The notes: generated from the letters alone by a model not told the origin. Positions 13,401 through 24,955 are shown, numbered from the stretch's first letter. The stretch: DNA of 64,000 nt from Gymnorhina tibicen (GCA_013399875.1 VXAZ01008028.1:124001-188000), one strand, 5' to 3'. Numbers and translations: made by a program.

Positions 13401-15190
13401 CTGGCAGGATTCAAACTGACCTCGCTCTCCAAGGTCTGCTCTTGCACCCAGTGAAGACAAATATTTCCAATGGCTTCGCTGGTGCAGGATTAGGTCCATT
13501 GATGAGTTATTTATTGACTGGAGTTCATGAGCTCTGCAAGGTCCACTTTGAAACCTCTTCTCCATCCTCTGTCCTACTTAATTACTCCTATTGTTCAGTT
13601 TGAGGAGTTATAGACTCATGACAAACAAGTGAGAATAAAACTATTATTTTATTTTATAATCCAGTGCTCCACTCATTGAGTTACACTTTGTGAATTTTTG
13701 TGTTGTCAAAATGTTTTTGATCAAAATTTTTTTTTTAAAGAAAAAATACCAAACAACCCACACATGAAACAACTTCATTTACATACCATTTTTGTCTCCT
13801 AGGACATCAGGAAACATTAACATATTCCTACAGCCAACTAAATGTATTAACACTGCATACATTGCTGACAAGGCTTTCTTTAACAGGAGGTCAAACCCCA
13901 TTTGATCTTTGAAACCTGTTCATACTTTTTTTTGTTCTAGCTTTGATATCAACATTTCTCATGATCCTGAAATCACCCAAGATAGTTGAGGCACTAATAA
14001 TATCAAATATCCCAGTTTAGTGACCTCTTATTTCTATCTCAGGAAAAAACCCTACCAAATTGCTGCCTTTTTTTTTAATGTTGCCATACAGTGATTGTCC
14101 TTTTGCATTTTAACACATTTAAAATAAACCAATTAGCATTTTTCTGAAATATTAGAAGGTCTGGTTGTAGATTTTCAGCCTGGTCCTGCTCACTTAACAC
14201 TAGCCTTGCAGGGCCTCCAGGCAGGTGTTTTTACTTCTGTCATTCCTACATTTTCTGCTCTGCATCCCATCTGTATTTCAGGGATCTCAAAGGGATAATT
14301 AGCTGTATTGGTTGGTCTTACATACAAGTGGACCAAAAGTCATATAAATGGCTGTGGAATAATCGAAGCATCTCAAAAATCCTAAAAAACAGGTCACTGC
14401 TGAAAGAGTTGTCTGTCTTTGGATAGGAACAATAGAAGGAAAAAATGAGTGGAAGGCCATTTTACAAGTCTTTCATGGAGTGTGACTTGCAATGTACCCA
14501 TACTGTGTGAGGGAAGGCAACTCCTGCCAGCCAGATTAAATTGTCAAAGTGAATGAATTTAACTTTCTACCTATTTACATATCACATGGAGTTTAACGAT
14601 TAGCAAATTAGACACAAATCATGTGCAAATCAATGCAAATTACTGGTTCACACACACAATGTAAACTTCATTTTTCATGTTGGGATGTAGCCAGTGCCTG
14701 GTTAACAAGCATATGGATTTCTGATCTGGGGTAAATGAGCTACTCCCCCCTTCCCCTCTCATTCCTCCACTTGGCACAAACCCACCACATTTCTCATTCA
14801 ATCCACATAATTCACTCAACACTCTCCTCATGTCAGGCTTCGTGTAGGCAGGTAATAACTTCTAGAGTCATTAAATTAGGCTGTGTGCTTTCTCTAATTT
14901 GTGCTCCTTGGTTAGAGTTTTGTGGTCACTTACACTAATTAGAAATGCTTGGTTTATTAACAGAAGATATATGCTTTGGAAAGCTCCTGGAGATTTCCAA
15001 GGTGTTTATAGGTCCCTGCAACTTTCGTTTTCTTGACTTTTGAACTGTGTCATATATAACTATTCTGAACTGAGCTGACAAAAGCCCTTTGATCTCATCC
15101 TCATAATTAAAACCCATTGCATTCGCTGCTTCTCCAATGTCATTTTTTATTTCAGAGGGGATCTCCCTTTCCCCAGGAGAGATTACACAC
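10441..15190. other. Gene-free stretch with one microsatellite
   Basis: About 4.7 kb without a recognised gene. It holds the (AC)9 tract at 11508-11525 and several A/T runs (13727-13736, 14070-14079). Overlapping short frames at 12326-12865 lie on both strands with no domain or splice support. Confidence 0.5.
11508..11525. repeat. (AC)9 microsatellite
   Basis: Nine uninterrupted AC units, followed by an imperfect 'gcatccccactgccccacc' pyrimidine-rich tail. Confidence 0.95.
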
Positions 15191-15282
15191 AATCAGAATC
15201 ACTGAATCAGACAATAGTCATGACCAGAAGCAACCTCTGGAGGTCTGTTCTGCAAACTCCGGCTCAAAGCAGGAGCAAACTC
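15191..15282 (-). mobile_element. CR1 LINE 3' end, antisense (outer copy)
   Basis: Read on the - strand this is a CR1 3' end. The + strand shows 'aatcagaatcactgaatcag', then 'caacctctggaggtctgttc' and 'ggctcaaagcaggagcaaac'. That is the subfamily whose sense strand ends 'ctccagaggtcccttccaacc'. It is only about 90 bp long and stops where a second CR1 of another subfamily begins. Confidence 0.75.
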
Positions 15283-15297
15283 AAAGAAAAATCAGAT

Positions 15298-15595
15298 TCC
15301 ATAGAGTCACAGAATTGCAGAATGGTTGGGGGTGGAAGGGACCTTAAAAATCATGTCGTTCCAATGCCCTGCCATGGACAGGGACACCTTCCACTATCCC
15401 AGGTTGCTCCAATCCCCATCCAACCTGGCCTTGGACATTTCCAGGGATGGGACATCCACAGCTTGTCTGGGCAACCTGTGTCAGTGCCTCACCACCTTCA
15501 TTGGGAAGAATTTTTTCCTAATATCTCATTTATACCTTTTCTCTTCCAGTCTGAAGCCGTTCCCCTTTGTCCTGTCTCTCTTTCTTGGGCAATTC
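15298..15595 (-). mobile_element. CR1 LINE 3' end, antisense (adjoining copy)
   Basis: The + strand shows 'gtcacagaattgcagaatgg', 'ggtggaagggaccttaaaaa', 'ctatcccaggttgctccaat', 'ttggacatttccagggatgg' and 'aattttttcctaatatctc', the reverse complement of a CR1 3' portion. Frames of 141 and 99 residues across it are LINE translations. It abuts the CR1 at 15191-15282 in the same orientation, suggesting insertion into or beside the older copy. Confidence 0.92.
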
Positions 15596-17585
15596 GGGAG
15601 TCTGGAAAATCTGCAGGGTCTGTGATTCTGCTCCCTACCTGCTGAGCCTCTGCTCCTCTGCTGAAGGGAAGATGAATTTCCTAAAATCCATTGTGAGTTT
15701 CCACTGCTGAAACATGTGGCCTTTGCCTCTTGACCTTTCACTGTGCAACCCCAGGACTCTACTCTGTCTTCTCTCCGTGTTGCTGTAGGCAGTGGAAAGA
15801 AGGTTGCTCTAATTCCCCTTGCAACTTCTCTCATTCCTGTGCTCCAGCCTCCAGCCCTCTCTGCTATACTCACACCAATTTCTCATTTTTGGGGGACCCT
15901 GAAAGATTTTCTACAGACTCCTCGGCAGCAGTTAAAATGGCCAACTGTGCCTTGGTGTGCTGCCGCCAGCTGGCTGTGAATTTTGAATAATAAATTTCTT
16001 ATGCAACTAGCAGCCACCATTTTTCCCTCCTGTCAGAAATTCTGTGTAGCAGTGACCGTCCTTTAAGGCCAGGTAAAGAAAAGGATGCCTGGAAAACTCT
16101 GTTTGTCACCCTAAAACTGATTTTGGACTCTTGCAGACAAGGAAGATCAAAACACACAAATCAAGGGAATGTGCCCACTGGCAACATATAATCCTTAAAC
16201 CCCCAGAGTGTCTCACAGAAAATCCCACACAATGTGTACGTACAGCAAAAGTTGAATGGAAAACATTGCTGAAGTCACAGCATCCATTTAAACTGCTTCA
16301 GGCTGGAACATCTAACTGGGCGTGAGTGATTTTAGTCCCTATCAGATGTGAATAACATAAACAATCAAAGAAATATGTCTTCTCTGACATGACCCTTAAT
16401 CACTGCAAAAAAAAAAAGAGAGAGTGACCTTGATTAACATTGTACGGCTGAATATGATATGAGAGATCCCACTGATCATGGATTCCAGCAACTGGGGCAT
16501 ACAGAGTCTTTGTTTTCATCCCTTCCTTTAGTGCCTGCAGAATTTAAGGTATGATCAAAATAGAGGAGAATGTTATACAGGCTGCATCTGTAATCTTCTG
16601 CTCCCTGCAGAATACAAAGCTTTTACATGTTTTGTATGAAATAAGAAAGAAATACTCATATAACCTGGCTCAAGAGGAATTGCCAGTTAAGTTTCCATTT
16701 TAATGTGTGTGCAGGAGGACAGAGTAAAAATTCTGCAGGCATCTGCAGGCAATATTTTGTTGACCATTACCTATGTAACTTCTACAGCATAAATAAGTTA
16801 AACGTGCTATTTTTATTATAATTATTTTTTATTTTGGAGGATTTGGGCCTTTCAGAGTCACCCTTTAATTAGAAAGGTGTTTTGTTTTGTAGCAGTACAA
16901 TCATCCTTACAACATATTAAAATATATCAATTTTCTGCTTTTTTAAAATGTTAAAAGTAACATCTTTCCCATGAATATTTATTTAATTTTTTTTAAGCTT
17001 GCTTATTTCACAGTTCATCCTTCTCCCATCTAAGCTGCTCTTTCGTTTGCTCCTTGCCTTGCTGCCCAAAGAAATTAATTCTGCTATGCCCATGGTTTTG
17101 CATGTATAAAACATCAGATACCAGCATTTTCTGACCTTCTTCTTCTTTCAGAATTCTGTTCTTTATTCTGTGGCTTCAAACAACCAGGTATTACTCATAT
17201 TTTTTAGACTTCACAATCATCTATCTGATGTGTTGAATGTTTTAAGAGGCTTAGTCGACAAACATCCAGCAAGATGAAATATGCAGAAAGCAGCTATAGT
17301 CTGAATCCCGGACAAAAAATGTCTACAAATAATTACAGACCTCTCTCATGAGCCCCAGACACAGTCAAACAGACTAAGGTTACAGTTCTATGCTAAATCC
17401 AGTATTACTGCTGACATTTACAGCCCCAAAAGTTAAGAGCTCTGGAAAGGATGTGTGGCCGTAGCTGATTGCAAACCGTTGGGAATTATCTCAGCAATGT
17501 CATGACTCCCAGATTTTGCTCGGAATTTGCTTCACAGGAAGTTATTTACCAAGTTAGGGCCTGGGTTCAGGTCACCATGTGGATG
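15596..17585. other. Gene-free stretch
   Basis: A GC-richer part (15600-15990) carries overlapping short frames on both strands without a recognised motif. The remainder is AT-rich, with an A/AG run near 16406-16424 and T-rich runs near 16985. No repeat family is recognised. Confidence 0.5.
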
Positions 17586-17792
17586 TGATGCCTTAGGTTT
17601 TAACTTTTATATTTCTCAAGCTCTGGATTACTTAGTGTGTATCTCTGAGCTTGCTATTCCAGGACATTCAGACTGTCCCAGGCTCAGATGTGTAAACCAG
17701 GACCGCAAGAGAGGGGGAGAAGTTGAAGAAATTACATCAGTACGTAAAGTTTTAATTGGTGAATTTATGCTGATATGCACATGGACCAAACC

Positions 17793-17799
17793 TATAAAA
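17793..17799 (+). promoter_or_regulatory. TATA box of the LTR
   Basis: TATAAAA lies 97 bp upstream of the AATAAA within the LTR. This places transcription start near 17820-17830, with R extending to just beyond the polyadenylation signal. It is a position-based inference and activity is unknown. Confidence 0.7.
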
Positions 17800-17889
17800 A
17801 TGTGAAGAACTCATGACTCGTTGTCCATCTTGGGGTCCATTTTGGGAGTAGCCTCTGGCTCCCCAGGGTGCACCTTTGAAGGCCCTTCA

Positions 17890-17895
17890 AATAAA
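17890..17895 (+). promoter_or_regulatory. Polyadenylation signal of the LTR
   Basis: AATAAA lies 63 bp before the LTR end and is followed by a T/G-rich stretch ('cctgtctggtctctg') typical of the downstream element at an R/U5 boundary. Confidence 0.75.
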
Positions 17896-17962
17896 TCCCT
17901 GCCTTTATTCCCTTACTCCTGTCTGGTCTCTGTTTTTAGGTAGCCACCGAAGGCATCAGATG

Positions 17963-19026
17963 TACTCCGTATTCCAGGTCCTGAGGGTAGCAAAGAGGGG
18001 ACAGATAATGTTTAATTGTTTAACAGTAGTTAGGAAATCTTTTACAGTGCATCGGGAAGTGAACAGGGAGTTCCTCACAGCTTTGGGTACATAAGCTGTT
18101 TTTGAAAGCTTGCCCTCCTACAGACATCCACTTCTGAAAACACCTCAGTGCTTTGGGTTTAGGAATTAACCTACATGGGCACCGCAGTGACAGAATTACT
18201 TCCTCAGCCAGGAGACTTCATTTACAGCCCTACACTTGAGATTTTTGCCCCTGTTGCAGTATATCACAGAAACTCATTAAGCGAGGAGTCTGTGAACCAC
18301 TTGCTTTGTATCTAAAAATAAGTTCAGCGCCTTATTTCCACCATGGGATCAATCCAAGAGGGAGATGCTTTTCTTAAGGAATACAAATGTACCATCGTGA
18401 ACACTGCATCTTTTTGCCTCAGAAACCATATGGATTCACAGAGCAAGTGAAAAGGTTGTGGGTTTTTTTTCCCCTCGTCTTTCCCTTCCCTTTAGCTCTT
18501 AAGTCTGGGCATTGTAAAGGAGGGTTGAGCACTAAACTACACCCACAAAGACTTTAGAGCAGTACCAGGTCTGTCTCCAATGCTTCTATTGAATCAAAAT
18601 AAGCTGACATAAGCTGGATGATAGGATGGCTGGTTTTCTGCTCTCAGAGCTTTTAAACCGCTGTTGAGCTCGAGCTGTGATCACACTGAAGTTTAACAAA
18701 ATAAGGCAGAGAAACCTGCCTGAAACAACTCTCTCTAGCTTTGGATGAATGTTATTTATCACTGGCAAACTTAAGCCTTTCTTCTAGGTGTTCACTCTGT
18801 GCATTTTATCTGCAGCCAGGATTGTTCCATTGTGAAGATGAACGCAAGTGTGATACTGCTCTGAGCCACAGCTCCCTTGGGAGGATCTATCAGGCAAAGC
18901 TGTTGCTTTCTCAGCTTCTGCAGAAAATTCATTCCAAATATATATCCCACATAAAACACATTTGACTTTTTTTTTTTTTTTAAATACACCTCCCTCTCTC
19001 CAAGTAAATTCAGCTTCTGCTGTAGC
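17963..19026. other. Gene-free stretch
   Basis: No recognised gene or repeat. It holds T runs near 18463-18471 and a T13-type run at about 18968-18981. Confidence 0.5.
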
Positions 19027-19380
19027 TCAGATGTAGAGCCTTGGATCTGAAGCCGGGATAATCATGATCAGATTTACCAGGACATGATGACTCTGAGTGG
19101 GGCTTCTATTCCAAATTTTTTGCTTTTCCTTCGTAGGTGTTACTTTAATCTTTTCCACAGGCATCACCTCCAGACAGCTTTTGAGCCATGCATTTATCTG
19201 TGCAGGACATTTGAATTCTACATTTTCCTTGATATGGATGGTATTCTTTAACAGTCTGATATCAACAGGATGTTTGAGCACAAAAAGTTTTTCTCTTGGA
19301 CCCCAAGACTCCAACATGGGCCTTTCATTGCCATTGCAGGTATAGAAATTTGGTTTTTTCCAGTTTCCTATGTTTCCAAG
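19027..19380 (-). other. Unidentified open reading segment, coding-like
   Basis: An open - strand frame of about 117 codons runs between TAA (19381-19383) and TGA (19027-19029). Its first possible ATG is at 19317. It reads in part KKPNFYTCNGNERPMLESWG and ENVEFKCPAQINAWLKSCLE, with mixed charge, four cysteines (one of them near the left end) and no low complexity. It has no signal peptide or membrane segment, and I do not recognise the family. The + strand of the same region has an excellent acceptor (pyrimidine tract then CGTAG at 19132-19136) and a donor-like CAG|GTATAG at 19340. These delimit a 203-bp segment (19137-19339) that is also open on +, starting GVTLIFSTGITSRQ. Only one strand, or neither, can be real. 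A decayed exon, an old retrocopy fragment or chance are all possible. Confidence 0.2.
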
Positions 19381-19453
19381 TTATAGAGGAGCAAGAGGGA
19401 AGTGACTGTCTCTCAGCAAGCGTGGAGACAAAATAAAACTGTGGAAGAAGTAT

Positions 19454-19597
19454 CAGAATCAGATAATTATTTAGGTTGGAAACGGCATTTAAGACCCTTG
19501 AGTTCAACTCTTAATCTAATGCTGTCAAGGCCACCACTAACTGGTTAAAGTGCCATAACAGAGATCCAAATGAGTGGTTTAAATCTTCATCCTCAGA
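19454..19597 (-). mobile_element. CR1 LINE 3' end, antisense (older copy)
   Basis: The + strand shows 'agaatcagataattatttag', 'gttggaaacggcatttaaga', 'cttgagttcaactcttaatc' and 'gctgtcaaggccaccactaa', the reverse complement of the CR1 variant with 'tggacttgg' and 'cttttccaacc' endings. It is more diverged than its neighbours and shares its subfamily with the copies at 55654 and 60176. Confidence 0.78.
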
Positions 19598-20676
19598 AAT
19601 TTTCAACACTCAACTGAACAAAGTCCTGAGTAATGTGTTGTGACTTTGAGGTTAATCCTTTTTCTGCACAGGAGGTTGCACTAGAGACCTTATACATTCC
19701 CTCACAACCTAAGTTTTGTATGATCACAGTACATAGGCTATACAAAATTGTGAATCAAAGACGGGATTAAATATGTGCAAATTAAATCCAAAAACATACA
19801 CAACAGCTTCTTTAGACTTGTAGTAACTCTCTAGACCATTCTTGCTTACTGGCCTCAGAGGAGGTGGACTGAGATACAGGACAGTGTCTGCAGGTGGTAG
19901 TGTTTGATTGTGCTGATATCTAGCAGAAAGGAGGAGCTGATGGCTTTGATTTAGGGTTTGTGATTTTACATAACTGACAATTCAGGCAGAGCCTGTGGAT
20001 GGGTGTTTTCTGCCACAGTCAAATCAAAACAAATAATATAGTTAAGGCACCATGCAAACTGTTTGGGATATTGTCATATCATTATGTGGCTTCTATTTCT
20101 GACAAACATGACTTACATTTCAAAGCACTTTTTTTCCCCAGCTTTCCATATGTCAGCTGCTATCAAAATACACTATTTAGAGTTAAGTGGAAAGAAAATT
20201 AAAATTATTATTTTTTCTAGTCTCTGATCTTCAAGTGCTCGATGAAAATCCCAGACACTGCAATATGTGTTAAATGTCCAGCTTTATCCATAACTCTAGG
20301 ACCACTCTACTGCCTCCAAAGATTGTCCAAGCACTAGAGGATCCCAGCCTCAGCCTTGCAGCAAATAAAAAACCTGTACCTTTTCCAGGCATTGCTTCAG
20401 TCATTCAAAACTCATCTAAAATAGAGAGCTCAAGACTGAGATAAAGATTCTCCCATTTCACGTAAATGCTAAATATGACCATCTCTTCGGAGGGATAACA
20501 AGCTGTTCTATAGTGCCAATATGTGGTGTTAAAAAGCTAAAAATAAGAAATCAGAAGGAACAATACAGACTCTTACACAAAGTGGCACTGTGGGAAAATT
20601 TGTCAGAGAAGCAATCTTCTGGGTGACTATTGAGGCCCTATATCTGAAATATCAAATCAAGTTTAGAAGGTACAAC
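19598..20676. other. Gene-free stretch
   Basis: AT-rich unique DNA with one 67-residue chance frame (19999-20202). Nothing else is seen. Confidence 0.5.
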
Positions 20677-21355
20677 CATAGAATGGGCTTGGTGGAAGGG
20701 ACCTTAAAGCACATCCAGTTCCAACCCCCAGCCATGGGCAGAGACAGCTTCCACTGTCCCAGGTTGCTGCAAGCCCTGTCCAGCCTGGCCTTGGGCACTT
20801 CCAGGGATGGGGCAGCCACAGCTGCTCTAGGAAACCTGTGCCAGGGCCTCCACACCCTCACAGGGAACAATTTTTTTCCTAATATCCAATCTAAACCTCT
20901 TCTCAGTTTGAATCCATTCCCCCTTGTCCAATCACTACATGCCTTGTAAATAGTCTCCCTCCATTTTTATTGAACTCTTCAGGCATTGGAAGGCTGCAAT
21001 TAGGTCATCCCAAAGCCTTTTCTTTTTCAGGCTGAACAATTGCAACTCTCCCAGCCTTTCCTCCCAGCAGAGCTGCTCCATCCCTCTGATCATCCTGGTG
21101 CCTCTTCTGGACTTTCTCCAGCAGCTCCAGGCCCTTCCCGTGCTGGGCCCCAGAGCAGACGGCAGCTCTGCAGGTGGGGTCTCACCAGAGCAGGGCAGAG
21201 GGGCAGAATCTCCCCCTTCCTGCTGCCCATGCTGTGGGAACAGCCCAGGACATAGGGGATTTCAGAGATGGGTCATGCCCAGCTCTCACCCACCAGCACC
21301 TCCAAGTCCTTCTCCCAGGGCTGCTTCAGCTGCTCATCCCTCAGCCTGGATGGTA
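20677..21355 (-). mobile_element. CR1 LINE fragment, antisense, longest copy here
   Basis: About 680 bp of CR1 3' sequence in reverse. It runs from 'catagaatgggcttggtgg' through 'cactgtcccaggttgctgca', 'tttcctaatatccaatctaa', 'ccattcccccttgtccaatc', 'tttttcaggctgaacaattg', 'ctccatccctctgatcatcc' and 'caggtggggtctcaccagag' to 'tgctcatccctcagcctgg'. It therefore reaches from the 3' end well into the region just before and at the end of CR1 ORF2. The frames of 119, 97 and 71 residues in it are not genes. Two patches (20945-20960 and 21030-21060) are more diverged. Confidence 0.95.
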
Positions 21356-21450
21356 CAAATGATCAGTTTAAGAAGTTACATGAGCACATAATCACATACA
21401 GTCTGTAAAGTTTCATCAGAATTGCTCCTAAATGGCTGCTTAAAGTCAGT

Positions 21451-21475
21451 TTCAGCCAATTTCAGCCAATTTCAG
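21451..21475. repeat. 10-bp tandem repeat, 2.5 copies
   Basis: The unit 'ttcagccaat' occurs twice exactly and is followed by 'ttcag'. It probably arose by replication slippage. Confidence 0.9.
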
Positions 21476-23259
21476 GTCCTAACGAAGAAGGCATCCATTC
21501 AGTGCACTTCCATTTCATCTAAAACCAAGTTCCAGGGAACATGAGCAAACACCAAAAAGAGAAAATGCTGAAGGCATTGCAGTATTAAAGAAAAGAAATC
21601 CCTTTTTGCATTTTCAGAAAGGGTATTATTCTGGAGTTCTCTTGACCTTCCATATTATGGAAAATGGTTTCTGACAGTTCAGGTGAGGGTAGTATAGCAG
21701 TGGGCACAGTGCTAGGGAAGAGAAATCACTCAGAGTAATTAGCAAGATAAATGCAGATTTCAACAGGTGAGTGACAAGCAATTGCTGAAGCTGGATGTAC
21801 TTTCAGTCTTAAATTCAGATAGTAATGTGAGACTACGAGACAGGTATAGCATGTTAATGTAAAAAGCTACTCAAAAAGTTAAGATGAAGGTTAAAGCCTA
21901 CTGTGAGCATGTACACTTCAGCTCCAAATTTATTGATGGATATGAATAGAAGAACAGTTTACTCATACAATAGTTTTACAGTCCCTGATCTCACGTGTAG
22001 GAAAAAGCATTAGTGCCAACCTCATGCTAATAGATTGCAGGGAAACAAGAACAAAGCAAAAGATGATCTACGTTGCTGAGAGACTTAGAGTTTGATACCA
22101 GTGGGAAATTTATTTCAGACAGGTTTACACCATGCAGTCAATAAAGCACTGAGTTTGCAAGATTGCGTGTATGTGAGCTCACTAAGAAAGTTTGGCCAAC
22201 AAATCAGGTGTAACCTTGAGTTTGTCACCAGCCTCACATCCATTATCCTTTTCTTCCCCCTCTGCAGTAGCACTTACATTACATATTATGTCTCCTCTTT
22301 TCTACAAGAGATGATGCAGATTCCTCCAGTTTTCTTCACAGACAACATTTCTTGATTTCTTATCACACTTCCTTCTTTCTTCTTCAGTTTATCCATATTA
22401 GAGTTGATTATTTATATCTGAAAGTAGAATTTTGAACCTAGGTATGGGGTTTTTTCCCTTTACTCCTTTTTTCTTAAGACTCTGGAACATTTAAATCCAG
22501 GTTTAAATGAACTTATTCAATCAGTCTTTGTTCTGAACAAATTATCATGGTGCCAATATTAATGGTGCATGTTTATTCACATGGGTAATTACTGAAGCCT
22601 CAACACAAAATGCTTTCGGACCTTGTACTTTCTGTGGTCTAAAATACCTGATATTTCTTCAAAAATTACTTCTCCCCTCCAAAAATGTGACTTCATCTGT
22701 GTAGGCTTTATATTTACCCTTATCCTATTGCACTGATCCAGCCAAACGGAGGCGTCTAAGTGGCCTCATATCAGAAACAAAATCCGGGCAGAAAAAGGTT
22801 GATAATTCACTGGGCTTTTCTTAGATCTCCAGATTTTCAATACAGTTACAGCTGACCTTGAAACTTTGGATTTGTGGCCGAGGAGATAATGGCAGAAGTG
22901 CTGATAGACTAACTAGTGTTTTGGGATATGAATCTGGAGTTTACTCCCACTAGCAGTATGTCATTCTGCAGCTGAGGTATTACTTATCCTGGTCCTCTTA
23001 CCTCTGTCAGCACTATGAGTAGTTATCTCCCTCCATATCATTAAGGGAGAAAAATCCTGTAGAGTGGCAGGAAACAATTTGCACTTTGGAACAAGAAAAA
23101 AAATTAAAGGGAAGAGAAGATAACACAGTTTGAGAGCAAGTCATAAGCTGTGCGGCAGTGAGAAAGGACTGGAGTCTCAAAGACTGAGTGAAAACAAGAA
23201 TGCAGTTACTTTACTACTAGAAGACATTAAAACAATCCTAAAATCCTTCAGTAGGATAT

Positions 23260-23290
23260 ATGTGTGTGTGTGAAATCCCACACAAACACA
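23260..23290. repeat. TG run facing a CA run (hairpin-capable)
   Basis: A TG run ('atgtgtgtgtgtg') is followed within 7 bases by 'cacacaaacacac'. The two arms can pair as a stem with an 'aaatcc' loop and one irregular position. Confidence 0.7.
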
Positions 23291-23520
23291 CCCAAGTCCT
23301 TAGGGCACCTTTTTTAAAATTTCAAAACAATTCAAGAATACTGATTACTTTACACATTTGCTCAAATAAAGGGTAAAAATAATGCTTTAAGATGTAACTG
23401 TATGAAATCAGGTTGTTTTAGTGGCAGCTGGTGTGTTCAAGATCATTACAAAATACACCACTTACCCTTACCAAAATCTAAATTACTGCCTGCATTGAAT
23501 CCCAATGATCTGTGTTTCCC

Positions 23521-23624
23521 GGAGGTAAAGGGAAGATTTATTCAAATGATGCTAAACAATTGAAAGGATCCTGGAAGTAAAGGAAAGTTTTATTCAAATG
23601 ATGCTAAATAATCGAAAGGATCCT
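23521..23624. repeat. 52-bp tandem duplication
   Basis: The copies at 23521-23572 and 23573-23624 differ at 5 of 52 positions. Each begins 'ggaggtaaag' or 'ggaagtaaag' and ends 'gaaaggatcct'. The junction is exact with no spacer. Confidence 0.95.
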
Positions 23625-24857
23625 CTAACAAAAAGGACTGGTGATGTTAAGAGATCTAAACAGAAGAACAAACCTTCAAAATTCAGCCTGGAGCGAATAT
23701 CAGTGGCTCTGGTCATATTCCAGATTACTGCAGTTGTTCAATATTAATCTTTTCTGTTGTGTTATGTCCGATTGAAGAAATAATATTGGTAAATGAATTT
23801 GAAAAAAATGGACCAGGACACAGGAAATAAATTGCAAGTTGGACATCAAGATTACCAGACAGGGTAATTCTAAAGCAGCCAGTTTTCACACAGACCTTGG
23901 TGATTCAAGAGAAGATATTTTTAATCAATAAGCCTGTCTGACACGCAGCCAAAGATATGTTTTGGACTTAGAGAAGTTCTGAGAATGATTCGTAAATATT
24001 TTGCTACCAACGTTTACTTTAAAACCTATAATATAATCTAAATATAGGGGAGGGAGGAACCAGGAACTTTCAAAATACTCCTTAAAATGAGGTATGGGAA
24101 AAGAATTGGTCTCAAATTCAGAGAACTAAATTGTCCAAGTATATCTTAATGCTCTCCTGGTGGTGAGAGCCTGCCCTGGGCACTCACGAATGAGGACCAA
24201 ATCACCCACCCCAAATACACACAGAGACAGAGAGGGGGGGAATGGAGGAGAACACAAAGTCTCGCAGTCCCTACGAGTGACTTGGCTTGTGGAAGAATCC
24301 TGAAAATAACTGCAGCAGTGATGAACAAGTGACATTAATATAAATTTGAGTTTCCTATTACAGTCTGGGGAGAGGGAAGGCACTCAGGAGAGCTGCAGGG
24401 ACTGAATGCTGCTGGGTAGACACTCAGCCACTGTAGCTACCAAAGGGACACGTAACTTTGCCCAATTTCATTTAGAGAGTGCCTTTTCCAGCTCATCCCT
24501 TGGCATCATTAACATAATTAATAATTGCTAGAAGTTGCCTGTTCTGTCTGGGAGTAGCAATTTCCTAGGTAGCTGCAGATTCCTTGTATCAAAGTTACAT
24601 GTAATGGTGGGACAAGGATGGAGGGCATGAGGATGGAAAGTGAGGAATGTGCAGCCTTCTTTCACACATGTGAGGTTATTGTACTCACGATGCAATACTT
24701 TCTCCAGTCCTTTTCCTGGCTAAATCTAGGAAAACTGAATTCTACCCCATCCCTGCACATTCAATTCTGTTCCAGTGGTCAAATAAGGTTTCAAAATACC
24801 AAAGCACCAATATTCACTATATTGCACCAAAGCCCAGTTGCATAAGATCACTGGAGA

Positions 24858-24955
24858 CAGAATTACAGAATATCCTGAGTTGGAAAGGACCAACAAGGAT
24901 CATCAAAGTCCAGCTCCTGGCCTTGCACAGGACCACCCCAAGAATTCCACTACGT
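24858..24955 (-). mobile_element. CR1 LINE 3' end, antisense
   Basis: The + strand reads 'gaattacagaatatcctgag', 'ttggaaaggaccaacaagga', 'cctggccttgcacaggacca' and 'ccccaagaattccac'. This is a CR1 subfamily whose sense strand ends in 'caactcaggatattctatga'-like sequence, distinct from the 'ccttaaag' copies. About 100 bp are retained. Confidence 0.88.

Larger units (their letters stand above)
17586..17958 (+). mobile_element. Solo LTR of an endogenous retrovirus
   Basis: This is a complete 373-bp LTR. It begins TGATGCCTTAGG and ends CGAAGGCATCA, so the outer 9 bases (TGATGCCTT / AAGGCATCA) are perfect inverted repeats. It is flanked by the 4-bp direct repeat GATG (17582-17585 and 17959-17962), as expected for an integrase target duplication. 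A TATA box lies at 17793 and AATAAA at 17890, giving a U3-R-U5 order on the + strand. No second LTR, primer-binding site on the right, or polypurine tract on the left is seen, so the internal genes were probably lost by LTR-LTR recombination. The sequence resembles passerine LTRs as I remember them. A 4-bp duplication would suit an ERV1-like (gammaretroviral) group, but the class is an inference. The frame at 17527-17805 is incidental. Confidence 0.9.
21356..24857. other. Gene-free stretch with local repeats
   Basis: About 3.5 kb with no gene recognised. It contains a 10-bp tandem (21451), a TG/CA hairpin (23260) and a 52-bp tandem duplication (23521), each listed separately. The frame at 24126-24383 (-) overlaps a short G-rich run (24233-24241) and has no motif. 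Confidence 0.5.

Noticed and set aside
15220..15645. 141-codon + frame and a 115-codon - frame overlapping it
   Set aside because: Most of the + frame lies in an antisense CR1. The - frame extends into GC-richer flank without any motif.
19021..19062. tRNA-like string with an A-box look ('tagctcagatgtagagc')
   Set aside because: There is no matching acceptor stem and no convincing B box (GGTTCGAATCC type) at the right distance. It also lies in the tail of another open segment. Chance or a very old tRNA-derived fragment.
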